From positions 110,001 through 158,962 of the forward strand of contig VFIW01000095.1 of NCBI GenBank assembly GCA_006386115.1: a DNA stretch of 48,962 nt, in the 5' to 3' direction. Below the pieces are notes generated by a model. That model was not told the origin of the DNA and did no database searches. It was given only the letters and a program-made list of their open reading frames with translations. Source of the DNA: Globisporangium splendens. Taxonomy: Eukaryota; Oomycota; Peronosporomycetes; Pythiales; Pythiaceae. The position numbers and the translations under genes are program-made. Positions 1-10,562 of this stretch are shown here, piece after piece (the stretch's first letter is position 1; each line of letters begins with the position of its first letter).

Positions 1-782
1 TCCAAACTGGTCGTGTCTGGTGCTGAAGCTTTTGGCTCGGTTCCTTCTGTGTATTCAGCCTTCCAGTGTTTTGGCTTCGTAGGTGTCGGCTCTGGAAGCC
101 CAAGAGGTTCAAGCTCTGGATGTTCAGGCTCCGAATAGTCAGGCTCCGAGTACTCTGGTCCCGCAGTATCAGGCGCCGAAGATTCAGGTTCCGAAGCATC
201 AGGCTCCGATACTTCAGACCCCGATTCTTCTGTCTCCTCATCGATGAGATCATAAGAGCCGCTGACTGGAGGATCGCTTGGAGTTGCTGGGCTCCAGGCA
301 GCGTCGGTTGCAGGTGTGTCTGTGGTGTCACTCGGGAACGACATGTCTGCGCCTTGTGGAATGTCCGTGCAGTCCGCGACGACAGGGTTCTGCCAGTCGG
401 AATCCCAGGCCGCCGCAATCTCCGTTGACGGGTAGTAGTGACGCTCGTTGTTCGACATCCGGTATAGAGCATCATCGTCTTCGCCGCACTTGATCGTCTT
501 TCCTTCTTCGATGCCAAAGTTGGTTACCTTGCTTCGGAAAGCGCTCACTTGAGCACCAGTCTGGGCCAGTGTAGTCTCCGAGATGGCAGATCGACGAGAT
601 GAGTGGAGCACAACGCCCGACACCACCGCCGCGGAGAGTAATGCCGTGATCCCAAGCGCAAGTCTCTCGCGTCTGCGCTTCGACGCGACGGCTTGAAGCT
701 CGGCGGTGATCTCGTTCTCCGTCGAAGGCGCGAGCTGCACGGTCTCTTCGCGGTCACTTCCGTAGCTTTCCCAGTTCATCAT
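1..782 (-). CDS. Type II-like membrane protein with acidic S/E/P/D-rich tail (partial)
   Basis: The reading frame starts at a double ATG (782 and 779) and stays open to the left window edge, so the C terminus is missing. About 260 residues are visible. Residues 1-40 are hydrophilic, followed by a basic stretch (SKRRRER) and one membrane segment (LALGITALLSAAVVSGVVL, about residues 41-60); basic residues on the N side suggest a cytosolic N terminus and a lumenal or extracellular C part. Next comes a folded-looking segment with two cysteines (IKCGEDDD, VADCTDI), then a low-complexity tail from about residue 190 with short irregular repeats of the type SEP(D/E)xSEPE, rich in Glu, Asp, Ser and Pro. 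I do not recognise the family. The tail looks like a cell-surface stalk or mucin-like spacer, but that is inference. Confidence 0.7.
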   Translation of the reverse strand, partial: MMNWESYGSDREETVQLAPSTENEITAELQAVASKRRRERLALGITALLSAAVVSGVVLHSSRRSAISETTLAQTGAQVSAFRSKVTNFGIEEGKTIKCGEDDDALYRMSNNERHYYPSTEIAAAWDSDWQNPVVADCTDIPQGADMSFPSDTTDTPATDAAWSPATPSDPPVSGSYDLIDEETEESGSEVSEPDASEPESSAPDTAGPEYSEPDYSEPEHPELEPLGLPEPTPTKPKHWKAEYTEGTEPKASAPDTTSL

Positions 783-1217
783 GAGCGATTCGAGCGGCTT
801 GAGCGACGCGAAGCAAGTTCTCGACTGAGAGCGAACAAGCAACGGCACGCAGGCACCGGGACATTGACGAGACGTCTCGATGGAGAGCCTAGCTGTCGGC
901 GCCTTTTCCTGAAAAGCGATCTTTTGCCAACAACCGGTTGCTCAGGCGTGTGTGGCAATGCCAAGGGTCATAGCCACTTGCGACTGCATCGGAGCGCTCG
1001 TAGCCGCTCATATTTGCGTGAACGGACACAGATTCGGCACTGAGAAGAAAAGTTGCGGCTCTTCACCATGACGCCGATTTAAACGAAAAATTGCGCATGG
1101 CTTGCTTGGATTGAACACTAACGTTTAGCTGAGGCTCGGAAAATAGGGAATAAAAACGACAGGATCTGCTCTATGTAAACGACTCACCAGTGACTCAAAA
1201 AGGATGCCAACGACTTA
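783..1217. other. Intergenic gap upstream of the S/E/P membrane protein
   Basis: This 435-nt stretch holds the 3' flank of the GTPase gene and the 5' region of the membrane-protein gene, both on the minus strand. Short frames in it have no family similarity and I see no RNA gene or repeat. Confidence 0.5.
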
Positions 1218-3805
1218 CTACTGAAGCACACAGTCCTCTTTATTGCCAAAGAACGAGTTCGCCTTCGCCTTCTTCATCTCCGCGATCGCTTCTTTCGCCT
1301 CCAGTTGCTCCCGCAGAGACGACAGCACCGCCTTCTTCTCGCTCAGCTCGTCCGTAAACACGGCCAACTCCTTGTCTTGTTCGCTTTTCAAACTTCGAAT
1401 AGTCTGTTCACATATTTTCCACAGCCACAACAACAACACAATGAGTCCAATGAGAGCTACCTGCACTGCATGAAAGAAAACGTGACAAACCTGAATCATT
1501 TGCTCTTTCAGCTCATCTTTGTCGTCTTGGTACTTGAGTGTCAACTCGGTCGACTGCTGTTGACTCTCTTTCTCGAGACGAAAGATCTCCTTCATCTGCT
1601 CCGTGTCTTGCTCACCGAGTTGACGCTCTAAATCTATGATCTTTTGCAGAAACTGCTGCTGATTTTGGAGAAGATCTTTTTTCTCTCTGTGAAAATTGCG
1701 CTCGCTCTCCAACAGTTGGTGGTTCGCTTCCTGTCGCTCGTTTTCTCGACGAAGTTGCTCTTCACGAGCTTCCTCTTCGAGTCTCTTGCGCTCATCTTTT
1801 GACTCTTCCAGCTGAGCATCCAGACGGTCCAGCGTTTCTTTGTGGAGCGCTGCCAAACGTTCGATCTGAAGCCGCACACGATCGATTTCGGACTGTTTGT
1901 TTCGGATTTCGTCTTCGAGGTTGCTGCGTTCGTCAGCCGTGCGCTCGGTGATCGAGAGCAAAGCGCGCTCAAAAGATTCCTTTTGTTGTGCTAAAACCTC
2001 CTGGGCCGCTCGGACTTTACCTTCAGTCGATCGAAGAGTTTGCTTCAAGGCTCCGATTTCTCCTTCCAGCTTCGTTTCGCTGGCTCGGAATGATGTCTTC
2101 ACAGCGGTTCCCCATTCAATGAGACCTTCCACCAACTGCTCTGATAAAAACTCGCTCAGCACAATGGATCTCCCTGATCCGAGTGACTGACTTCGATACT
2201 TTGCCACGACGTCTTCAATCAGCGCTCGCGAATCTGTCAGGGAATTCTGCAAAGCTTGGGCACCGTCATCTCTGGAGCTGGGAGACGTATCGAAAGTCTC
2301 CTCTTTTGGCTTGTAGAGTTCCTTTAACAGCACTTTGTTGTATGCAATTGAGAGCTCCTTGCATTTCGCGTAAGCGTCCTGCAACGAGTCAAGCATGTAC
2401 TGAGAGAGCTGTTCCCAGTAGGTCTCCATGGACGAGGTAGCGGAAATGTCATCTAGCTGCAGCTCCTTTTCCGCAACTTGCCTTGCTTTCTCGTACAGTT
2501 CGTTGATCTCGGAGTCCTCGATCGGGCGTGGAAGCGTGGTGCGATTCACATCGATGGGTGCTGAGAAGCATAGAAGCACATACAAATCAAACAGATTAGA
2601 ACACAAGCGCCCGCTTAAGTCGATGCTATCAAAAGTAAATACTCACTGGTTGATTGGGCAATAGCAGCCTCGAAATGCTTCATAAACGCATTCTTGGCGC
2701 TCTCAAGCGCATCATCGCACTGACTTTCAATCACGCGGTCCCACACCGTCGCGATCACGGGACTCGATCCGCTGTTGAATGCATCGACGTAGTTTTGCGC
2801 CAGCGAGATGAGCATCGCGCCGTTGAGCACGTTCGTCATCATTTGCTTTGGCTTCAAGGACGAAAACACCTTCGTCTTCAGCACAGTCATCTGCTCCTGG
2901 AACTCTGGTCGCAGGCTCTCGTACGGCTGGTGGATGAGGTTCCGCAGCAGGTTCTCGTCATTGAGCGGACGCACCATCGTGACGCAGTCGCGCACGGGGA
3001 AAAACGTCGACAACAGAGTCCGGATGCGATTCTTCTGTGCGATTTCCTCCGTCATGGGCGGCTGGTGCTTGAGCGCGCTCTCGAAGTAGTCCCGCGGCGA
3101 CATCTTGCGTCCTTCTTCCTGCAGCTGCAGCGTGAAATCACGCACGACCCACAGGAAGTCCGGGAAAAACGCCGCCAGATCGCTGCCTTCCTCGCCATTT
3201 TCGCCACCGTTATCTTCGGTACCCGCATGCGCCTTTGCCTGGATGTACTTGGTGAGGTTCACCACGAGCGAGAGGTCTTCGATCGCGCTCGAGTCGATCA
3301 CACCACGACTGTTGTAGATGAACAGCGACGAGAGCAGCAGCGCCAGCGCAAAGATGCGCGTGTCCTGCGTCTGCGACCGCTGCATGGACCCAAGTCCTTC
3401 GGTATCCATAAACACGATTGTCGTGTCTTTCGGCAAGTGCTTGAACGTGGTCTCCGTCGCGAGGTCAGCGACAACCGAGAGCTGCACGGGTTGGCCCCAG
3501 ATCCAGATTCCCTTCGTGCACGCATTGACGGTCGCGCCGACATTGAACATGGCTTCGGCGCGGTCGCGTCCGAGCAGCAGGTTGAGCAGGTACGACTTGC
3601 CCGTGCGGTAGAGCCCCGCGATGGACACGACGGCGACCGTGCCTTTGATCTGCTTGAGGTATGCGACAGCCTCAGGCGCGATCTCGAAGGTGCTGTCCTC
3701 CGAGAGCATCACGAACGGGATGGGCTCCGAGAGCAGTGGCACCGCGCTCGCGCGTGCATCGGCGGCGGCGTCTGCTGATAGGGTCATAGCGGACGCGGGC
3801 GCCAT
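1218..3805 (-). CDS. Guanylate-binding protein (GB1/RHD3-type GTPase) with coiled-coil tail
   Basis: This is a large dynamin-like GTPase. Exons 3805-2647 and 2560-1218 are joined by a clear GT-AG intron (2646-2561; phase restored as T-T-P-I-D). The start is ATG 3805; the frame also runs upstream to a TTG, which is not credible. The P-loop GLYRTGKS is at about residues 64-71, DTEGLG at about 134 and the GBP-type RD motif (LWVVRD) at about 220, which together identify the GB1/RHD3 family rather than a small GTPase. After the helical domain, roughly residues 450-750 form a charged coiled coil (many E/K/Q/R). Near the C terminus a hydrophobic stretch (residues about 743-771, coded at 1404-1490) interrupts the coiled coil; it has GTTTGT and ACAG at its borders and is 87 nt long, so it may be a second intron. 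Length is 833 residues, or 804 if spliced. Members act in membrane remodelling or defence; the role here is not known. Confidence 0.85.
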
Positions 3806-3875
3806 GCTCGTAGCTTCCTCTCCGAAATGCTTCCACCTGCTTTGTGCGCAGTCCAAGCACGATGGCTCCGCTTTT

Positions 3876-3890
3876 TCTCATCGCAATTCA
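3876..3890 (+). promoter_or_regulatory. Initiator-like element upstream of the rhomboid gene
   Basis: TCTCATCGCAATTCA resembles the oomycete initiator consensus (TCATTYYNCAWTTT). It lies about 100 nt before the rhomboid ATG in the short divergent gap with the GTPase gene. The match is partial. Confidence 0.35.
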
Positions 3891-3986
3891 CTTGACGCTG
3901 TTTTTGAATTGATGGGGAGAAAGACCAATTCATAAATGAATCGCGTCCAGCGACAGCGCTAAACAAAAGGCAAGCAATAGAGCAAT

Positions 3987-5194
3987 ATGCTGCGGATGCA
4001 TGGCATGCGGCGGACCGTCGGCTGCGCGCCGCGGTCTGCGGCCATGATGCGCTCTGTAGATGGGACGACGCATGCGCGTACGAGTGCCATGCAGAGCGCT
4101 CGCTTCGCTGCCAACCATAGATCGGCTTATGTATCCGGAAAGGCGCTGTTCCAGGGACGGATGTATCATCATGACCGCGTTCTGATCGCGAGTATGGGTG
4201 CCATCGGAGGCGGCGTGGCGGTCACGAGCGCCATGCGATGGGAGCAGCAGGCGGACACACGTGCGGACACCCACGCGTATCGAGACGATGACGAAGATTC
4301 GTGGAGCGGATTCTTTCGGTCGTCTTTCGCGGACATCAAGCGAACACTCGCGAAAGAACTTGAAGATGACAACACGAAGGTGCTGGCAGGCATCATCGCT
4401 GCCAACACGGCGATTTTCGGGCTCTGGCGCGTGTCGTTTTCGAACCCGACGATGCAGCGCTTCATGTGGCGCCATTTCGCGTGCTCGTACACGGCGATCG
4501 CGCACGGGAAGCGCGTGCACACGCTGCTCACGTCTGCGTTCAGCCACATCACGTTCCCGCACTTTGGGATCAACATGTTCATGCTCTGGGAGTTTGGCCG
4601 CCACATCCTGGCGCCAGCGAACAACAGAAACGACGCGTGGTATAACCGCGCGATCGCCAAGTCCAAGGTCGTGGACTACTTCCGCAACTCGAAGAGTGCT
4701 TCCCAGCGCCTGCAGCTCGACAAGTTCATGCTGCTGTACTTGAGCTCGGCGGTTGCATCCTCTGCGCTCAGTATCGCCGTGTCTAATCTGCGAGGAACCC
4801 CAGGAGGTATGACGCACTTGTTCACTTTCGAAACCCCGTTGTGCTGAGACTAATGCTTCGATCGTGTGGGGTTTGTGACAGTCTTTACGATTGGAGCCAG
4901 TGGCGCTGTCATGGGCGTCTTCACGGTTTACTGTTTGCTCTTCCCTGAGCGAGAGGTGCGTGCATGTGAAGCTTGTGGGCGTGAACCGTTTGCTAACCGC
5001 TCTGTCCCTTGTCTCGTGAATAGCTCATGCTGTATGGCCTCGTCGACATCACGGCGGCGCAGGCGTTGCAGCTCACGACAGCGATGAACCTCGTCGGCTC
5101 CGTGTTCCAGCGCAACCTCGCCATCGACTGCGTCGGCCACATCGGCGGCCAGAGCACCGGGCTGGTGCTGAACCAAACGTCAGCGCTTGTATAG
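3987..5194 (+). CDS. Mitochondrial rhomboid-family intramembrane serine protease (PARL-like)
   Basis: Three exons, 3987-4806, 4882-4955 and 5024-5194, give 354 residues with phase kept at both introns (75 and 68 nt). The N terminus is rich in Arg, Ser, Ala and Met and lacks acids, as expected for a mitochondrial presequence. The rhomboid fold is clear: HTLLTSAFSHITFPHFGINM (L1/TM2 region), then the catalytic serine in GASGAVMG (Ser280, at the start of exon 2) and the catalytic histidine in DCVGHIGG (His337, exon 3). The Ser-His dyad is therefore complete and the enzyme should be active. PARL-type proteases cleave single-pass proteins within the inner mitochondrial membrane and act in fusion, mitophagy and stress signalling. 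The active site is split over two exons, so neither exon alone would be recognised. Confidence 0.9.
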
Positions 5195-5425
5195 GGTTGT
5201 TGGTGAGAGACACAGAGCGCAATCGACACTTCAACAGCACGAGATAAAAAAAAAGTCAAAGAGGGATGTTTATTTCTCGAGTTTTAGGAAGGTCGAGGGC
5301 CACGAAAAGGCATCGCGGCGTGTGCTTCTGTGCCTTGCACTCGTTTAGAATGGCTCCGTCGCGCTTACAGAACCAGAGCAATGACACGGGGACGGATATC
5401 TTCTCCTCAACAGAAAAATGCCAGT

Positions 5426-6402
5426 TTATTCGGCCTGCTCCAAGTAGTCCTTGACTTCCGCTGGCGTCAGCACGTGGAACTTCTTGTCCTCCTTAATGAT
5501 ACCGACTTCGATGTTGTTCTCGTCCATCTCGCCTTCAAACCCTTCGCGAAGGGTGAGCAGTGCCGTGTGGATCGCATCTTCAATCTCGAGGTCGTCGTTG
5601 TAGCGCTACAGCAAGAAAACAGAGCGTGTCAGATACAAACCCTGTTTTCATTTTGCATTAAGAAGTGCAGGAAGTCGTACTCGTTCGAGGAAGGTCTTTG
5701 CGCTGACCGAGTCCTTGCCGATCGCAGTTGCTTTCCATCCAAAGTACGCGCCAGATGGATCGATCTGATAGAGTTGCGGACCATCATCGTCGAAACCAGC
5801 AAAGAGAATCGACACGCCGAATGGACGCACACCGCCCGACTGCGTGAACTCTTGCATGATCGCAGCCAATTCGCGGACAAGGATGGCGGCAGGCGCGTGT
5901 TCCTGTAAAGTGAACAAAGGCGCATGTCAGCAATTTGCTCATACACGCACAAAGCATGCTTTTGCTTTACACAGTACCTTGTACTTCTGGAAGTACGTCT
6001 GGGCTTTCTTTCGGGCCTTGCGCACTAAGACGCGGTAGTCTGGACCGAGACCACTGTACACGATGCCTGCGTTCTCGGACAGCATCGCGATCTTCTTGGT
6101 GGATGTCTCATCGACCAGAATCGTCGGCAGCTTCTTCTCCGTCGCGATCACCACACCGTTCTTGGCTGTTTGTGCGCGCATCGAATTTCCATTTCGCATT
6201 TTACAACATCACAATGAAGAGTCAGCATTTCGGATCCAAACGCAAGAGCCGGCTGGATACAAACACACCGATAATGCCTACATTTGATGCCGAGCGAGGT
6301 CTTCCCTCCGCTGTTGACCGCGTTGAGCGCGTATTCGATCTGCAGCAGCTTGCCCGACGGGTTGAACGTCGTCAAACTGAACGAGTACGCGGAGTCGGCC
6401 AT
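5426..6402 (-). CDS. PSMA2: 20S proteasome subunit alpha type 2
   Basis: Four exons, 6402-6282, 6165-5978, 5902-5681 and 5605-5426, encode 236 residues; human PSMA2 has 234. The N-terminal signature [20 protein letters not shown] is the conserved alpha-ring start with the gate-forming residues. Other alpha-2 hallmarks are [15 protein letters not shown] (across intron 1), [24 protein letters not shown] and [16 protein letters not shown]. Alpha subunits lack the catalytic threonine and build the outer rings of the proteasome that control entry and bind the 19S cap. All three introns are GT-AG (116, 75 and 75 nt). The gene is divergent from the palmitoyltransferase gene and convergent with the rhomboid gene. 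Identification of the alpha-2 paralogue rests on end-to-end similarity recalled from the human protein. Confidence 0.95.
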
Positions 6403-7041
6403 GTTGAATTAGTGGATTTGAAGAGCTACAGTCACGACAGTCAGACGCACGCTGCGGTTAGCCCAGCGCCATACCATAGCTACGGTGGTCACCACCGCTT
6501 CAGCAGCGCTGCGTATTCCTCTGCCATCGCATAGTCACATACAGGGCTCGCTGCTTATACACACACATAGAGAGAGCATGGAGCGCGCATGTACCTGGCG
6601 AGATCTTGCGCTGAGCTGGAAATCCTTCTCCTTCGCCCCCCTCGCAAAGGCAAAAAGAGCTCCGAAATCCAAAATGCGCGGTCCGGTTCGCACGAAGATA
6701 CCGGTTCAAAGATTTTGGGACCGTCAGTGCGAGATTTTCTATTCAGGTGTGTCACAGTACTTTCAAATTGAAGTTGAGAGCTGTATTCAGGTGCATACGG
6801 TGCTTCCAAGAATATGTGCCTCTGTTTTACTGCTGGCTAATGCATTTCAATTAATTGTTTCACACTCTCAATAGCAGCCATCTCATAAAATTAAGCATAC
6901 TTTGCGCGTACTTAATTGACTCGCGATGGAGTTGGAGACAGAGCGTACTTAATACATTCGGAATACAAGGGACTGTGGAAACTCATTCTGAAGAGCTCGG
7001 CACAATCCAATTCTGCACCGAGTTGCAGCGTCGTCGTTGCC
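6403..7041. other. Divergent intergenic region (PSMA2 / palmitoyltransferase)
   Basis: About 640 nt separate the two start codons. I see no gene here. An 11-bp direct repeat, GCGTACTTAAT, occurs at 6906-6916 and 6943-6953 (37-bp spacing) about 90-135 nt before the palmitoyltransferase ATG; it could be a paired factor site, but this is unsupported beyond the repeat. Confidence 0.4.
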
Positions 7042-8788
7042 ATGAGCGCCATCTTGCGGCGCGCGTTCCAGTATGTCTTTTATGAGCGCAACCCGCTCAC
7101 GCAGGTACAGCTGCAATGCATATGCACAGCCCTGTGGTGACGGATCCGGTGTTTCATTTTGCTAATGTCTCTATTAATGCGTGTGCTGCAGTGCCTCTAT
7201 GTGTCTGTGATGTGTGCGGCGTACTACTTGTTCGTCCAAGAAGCGCATCCATTGATCCCGAATGCCTACGTGGACGCATATCACAAGTGCAGTGCCTTCT
7301 GTCGTTGTTCTGCTCTTTTAGCTGCCGGACACTGATGCTGTTATTGTATGCATTTTCTGTGTATAACTGCGCATGTAGATGGATCGCAGCAGTGCTGTTT
7401 GTTGTCTGCTTTGGGTACTACATCTTCATGTGCAGATCCGACCCCGGAGTGATCCACGTGCAGAACCTCAGCGAATTTACGAAGTACCCGATGCATCCAG
7501 TCTTGTTTCCAGAAGGAAAGTATTGCCGCACGTGCAAGACTCCCAAGTAAGTGGTTGCATTTCATAGCCCAGTTCAGCATGAGCCTTCCAATGATGGACT
7601 TAACAATGGACTCGATGATATGGTACGATTATCGCAGACTTCCTCGCTCCAAGCACTGTAGCCTGTGCAACCATTGCGTCGGGCGCTTCGACCACCAGTG
7701 CGTGCGCATTGCTGTGGTCATGGTGCGTTTGACGAGAGGGTGCTGTTGTCTGACGTTTTCGTGTGCTTGTGTGTGTGTAATTGTCGTTGTCTAGTTGCAG
7801 TAATCTGAAGCTATAGACTTGTTGTTGTTTTTAAGACGCATGGACTGGCGACTAATGCTATTCGTTTTGTTTCTGCAGTCTGGTTCAATGGCTGCGTTGG
7901 CGAGAAGAATTACAGGCATTTCCTAGCGTTTCTGGTGGTACGTGGTGTGTCTTCCATTTCGAGCAGCACTCGATGTGCAGTTCTTTTAACTATAGTATTG
8001 CGTGTGCCTTGTGTTTGTTTCCATGCAGATCCAGGTGGTGCTTTGTCTCCACATCTTCTACCTCTCCAGTTCCGCGTTCCTTGTTCTGGTGAGTGATTCT
8101 ACTCGTTTTGGGTGCATCAGTGCCGCAAATCTAAGGATCACACTCTGGCTGGTAATTTTGCCTGTTGCGTAGGCTGAGGCGATTCTGGAAGCTCGAAAGC
8201 AAAGCGGAGAAGCCAAAGACCAATCAGCTCGAGTGGAAATGGCTGCCGCTCTCCAGCACATTGTCTCGGTGCGTGGCCATCTCCTCCACCCTATTGCTTG
8301 CTATTAGCTTCCTTACCATTTCCCTTGTGTAACCACAGCGCAACCAATCGCTCGGCTTCGTTGCCGCCGTCTCGCTCATGATCGGTCTCGTTGTGTGGCT
8401 ATTCATCTTGATGCAACTGCGTCGCATTGCGCTCAACACGACGGCGAACGAGTCGTTCAAGCGCGACGATCTCTACGAAGCCGCCGAGTTGGACGGTGAG
8501 ACCACAGGACGGAAGATGTTCAGCGTGCTCATGCAGCAACTGCGTCGCAAAGTGCGCAAGGGCAATGCCAACAACAGCATGCCGCGCAGTGTGCGCAAGA
8601 AAAACCTGGACTCGTCCTGGGGCGGTCTCTTCTCGGCGGACCTGATCCTCAACACGGAAGAATCGTTCTCCGTGAGCGACGTCAAGTACAATCCGTACGA
8701 TTTGGGCAGCTTCTGGAGCAACCTCAAGGACGCGCTGCAGGTGAAGCCTCACAAGCAGCTCACGAAGGACGAGAAGAAGCGGCAATGA
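7042..8788 (+). CDS. DHHC-family protein S-acyltransferase (DHQC variant)
   Basis: Exons as read: 7042-7104, 7192-7286, 7379-7546, 7638-7701, then a problem intron, then about 7878-7937, 8029-8088, 8173-8268 and 8339-8788 (about 360 residues). Four membrane segments flank a cysteine-rich domain: CRTCKTPKLPRSKHCSLCNH, then VGRFDHQC and, after the intron, VWFNGCVGEKNYRHF. The pattern Cx2Cx9HCx2Cx2C-x4-DHxC is that of palmitoyltransferases, and a NPYDLGSFWSNL segment (NPYDxG motif) follows the last membrane segment. The enzyme should attach palmitate to membrane-protein cysteines in Golgi, ER or plasma membrane. Two oddities: the second His of DHHC is Gln, and the intron after 7701 has no canonical GT-AG solution that keeps the motif intact (see findings). 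Start 7042 is the first good ATG before a membrane segment. Confidence 0.85.
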
Positions 8789-8973
8789 TTCATTTTCTTG
8801 TTATCTAAAAAAGGCACGCAGTTCGATAGGAGCTGCGCCTAAGGAATCGGGCGAGAGATGGAGACGAATGGAGAATATATACGTGGGTGCAAGTCGGAGT
8901 TAGTAGTATAGGACAGAGGGACGTATCACACAAATCAAACCCAATTCTGGCTATCTATCGAACTGCGCTCGCT

Positions 8974-10332
8974 TCAGAGCGAGACCTCGCTGTCGCCGAC
9001 GCGCAGCTTGTTGTGAGACGTGCCGTCGCTGCTGAGCGACGACGACGAGCTACTCAGCGCCTTGTTCATGCTGTTGATCGCCTGGACCGAGTGCACGGCA
9101 GCCTTGAATTTCTTGCGCGCGTGGAAGCGGCGCAACTCGGTCAATGCGCTCGTGAGCGGCACGGTCGCAACGTCCTTGTCCACGATCCATCGGTGCTCGA
9201 GCAAATCCTGCGCGGTCGCGCGGTTCTTCGGGTCCACGACCAGCATGCGGCTGATAAAGTCCTTGGCGTCGTCCGAGACGTTGTCCCAGTACGGTGAGTC
9301 GTACTGGTACTTGCCCTTCCGGATCTTGCGGAAGAGAACTGGCTGCGAGTCGTCGTGGAACGGCGGGTACCCTGCCAGCAAAATGTACGTGATCACACCG
9401 ATACTCCAGATATCCACCGGTTTCCCATACGCTGTGCCCTCAAGGATCTCAGGAGCGACGTAGCCAGGAGTTCCGCACGTGGTCACGAGCCCCTCGTCGT
9501 CCTTTGTGACAGTCTTGGCGAACCCGAAATCCGCGAGCTTGATGGACGCGTCGTCGTCCGCCGACATCAGCAGCAGGTTCTCGGGCTTCAAGTCGCGATG
9601 CACGACATCCTTGTCGTGACAGTACTTGATCGCGCTCAAGAGGATCTTCACGAGGTCACGCGCTTCTTTCTCCGTGTAGAACGTCTGTAACGAGTGATAA
9701 TTGACGTCAGTCGATCCGACATCATGCAGAAATGGAAATCATGTGCTTGATGAGCGTACCTTCTCGACGATACGGTCAAAGAGCTCTCCGCCGCTCACGA
9801 ACTCCGTGACGAGGTAGTAGTACTCGGGCTCCACAAAGAACTCGCGCAGCGTCATGATGTTCGGGTGGTGCATCTAGCGTCGCAACAAAATTGTCAATAT
9901 CAAGTAGATATGTATACAGCAATAACAACAACACACCTGCTGCAAGATGGCGACTTCGGTCATGATCGCTTCATCGTCCTCTTCCGTGAGCTCGGAGCGC
10001 TTAATGCACTTGATGGCGAACTTTTCCTTCGAGTGCTTGTGCACACCCTCACGCACGACCGAGTACGAGCCCGAGCCGATGACCTTGCCGAGCGTGTAGT
10101 AGTTGGTCACCTTGCCTGACTTGGCGCCCGTCGTCGGCTCCTCGCTCACGGTCACAGAGGTGCTCGTCGCGGCTTCCGACGCCTTTGGCTGCGGACTGCT
10201 CGGCGCGTTGCCCTGTTCAAAAAGCAAGACGCTGGCGTTCAGCAACCGCAGAATATAGAGAAATTACATATATACATAAACGCATACAAAGCGCACCTTG
10301 AAGCAGCAAAACACAAAGTCCATGCAGCCCAT
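8974..10332 (-). CDS. CaMK-like Ser/Thr protein kinase with acylation-type N terminus
   Basis: Four exons, 10332-10297, 10212-9937, 9873-9760 and 9684-8974, encode 378 residues, all in phase. Exon 1 gives only MGCMDFVFCCFK: Gly2 followed by Cys3, Cys9 and Cys10 fits dual N-myristoylation and S-palmitoylation, so membrane anchoring is likely. The kinase domain starts at about residue 50: glycine loop GSGSYSVV, catalytic Lys80 (FAIK), HRDLKPEN with Asp173, DFG at about 194, and GTPGYVAPE. Sequence and order point to the CaMK group (CaMKI/DAPK-like). After the domain there is a helical segment (FHARKKFKAAVHSVQAINSM) in the position of a CaM-binding autoinhibitory tail, then a Ser-rich end. No EF hands follow, so this is not a CDPK. 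Substrates are unknown. Confidence 0.9.
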
Positions 10333-10465
10333 TCGCTTGCGTCGCCTGTGCCTCTGTTATGTGTGCGCTTCCTCCGAAGGCGCCGCGCTCTGACTCAATA
10401 CGCCTTGGGCGAGCCTTTGCAGATATGACAGACAGACTGAGCAAAGCGCTGCACTGAGAGCACAA

Positions 10466-10496
10466 AGAGAGAGAGAGAGAGAGCAAGAGAGAGAGA
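10466..10496. repeat. GA-rich microsatellite
   Basis: An interrupted (GA)n tract, broken once by GCAA, on the promoter side of the kinase gene. Confidence 0.85.
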
Positions 10497-10525
10497 AAAA
10501 ATCAGCCACCATACCCAAAGTAACC

Positions 10526-10562
10526 AACGTTATTTGTGATCCAACGGACGCGAAATAACGTT
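10526..10562. promoter_or_regulatory. Perfect 10-bp inverted repeat AACGTTATTT ... AAATAACGTT
   Basis: The arms (10526-10535 and 10553-10562) are exact reverse complements with a 17-nt spacer. Each arm contains the palindrome AACGTT. The position between divergent promoters suggests a dimeric factor site, but no known oomycete factor was matched. Confidence 0.45.

Noticed and set aside
2654..3778. 374-codon open frame on the plus strand
   Set aside because: It lies entirely antisense to the GTPase exon, is rich in Arg/His as expected from the opposite strand of GC-ending codons, and has no domain.
7322..7345. 24-nt micro-exon in the palmitoyltransferase gene
   Set aside because: It keeps phase, but would need two introns of only 33-35 nt. 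A single 92-nt intron (7287-7378) gives the family spacing between the first two membrane segments.
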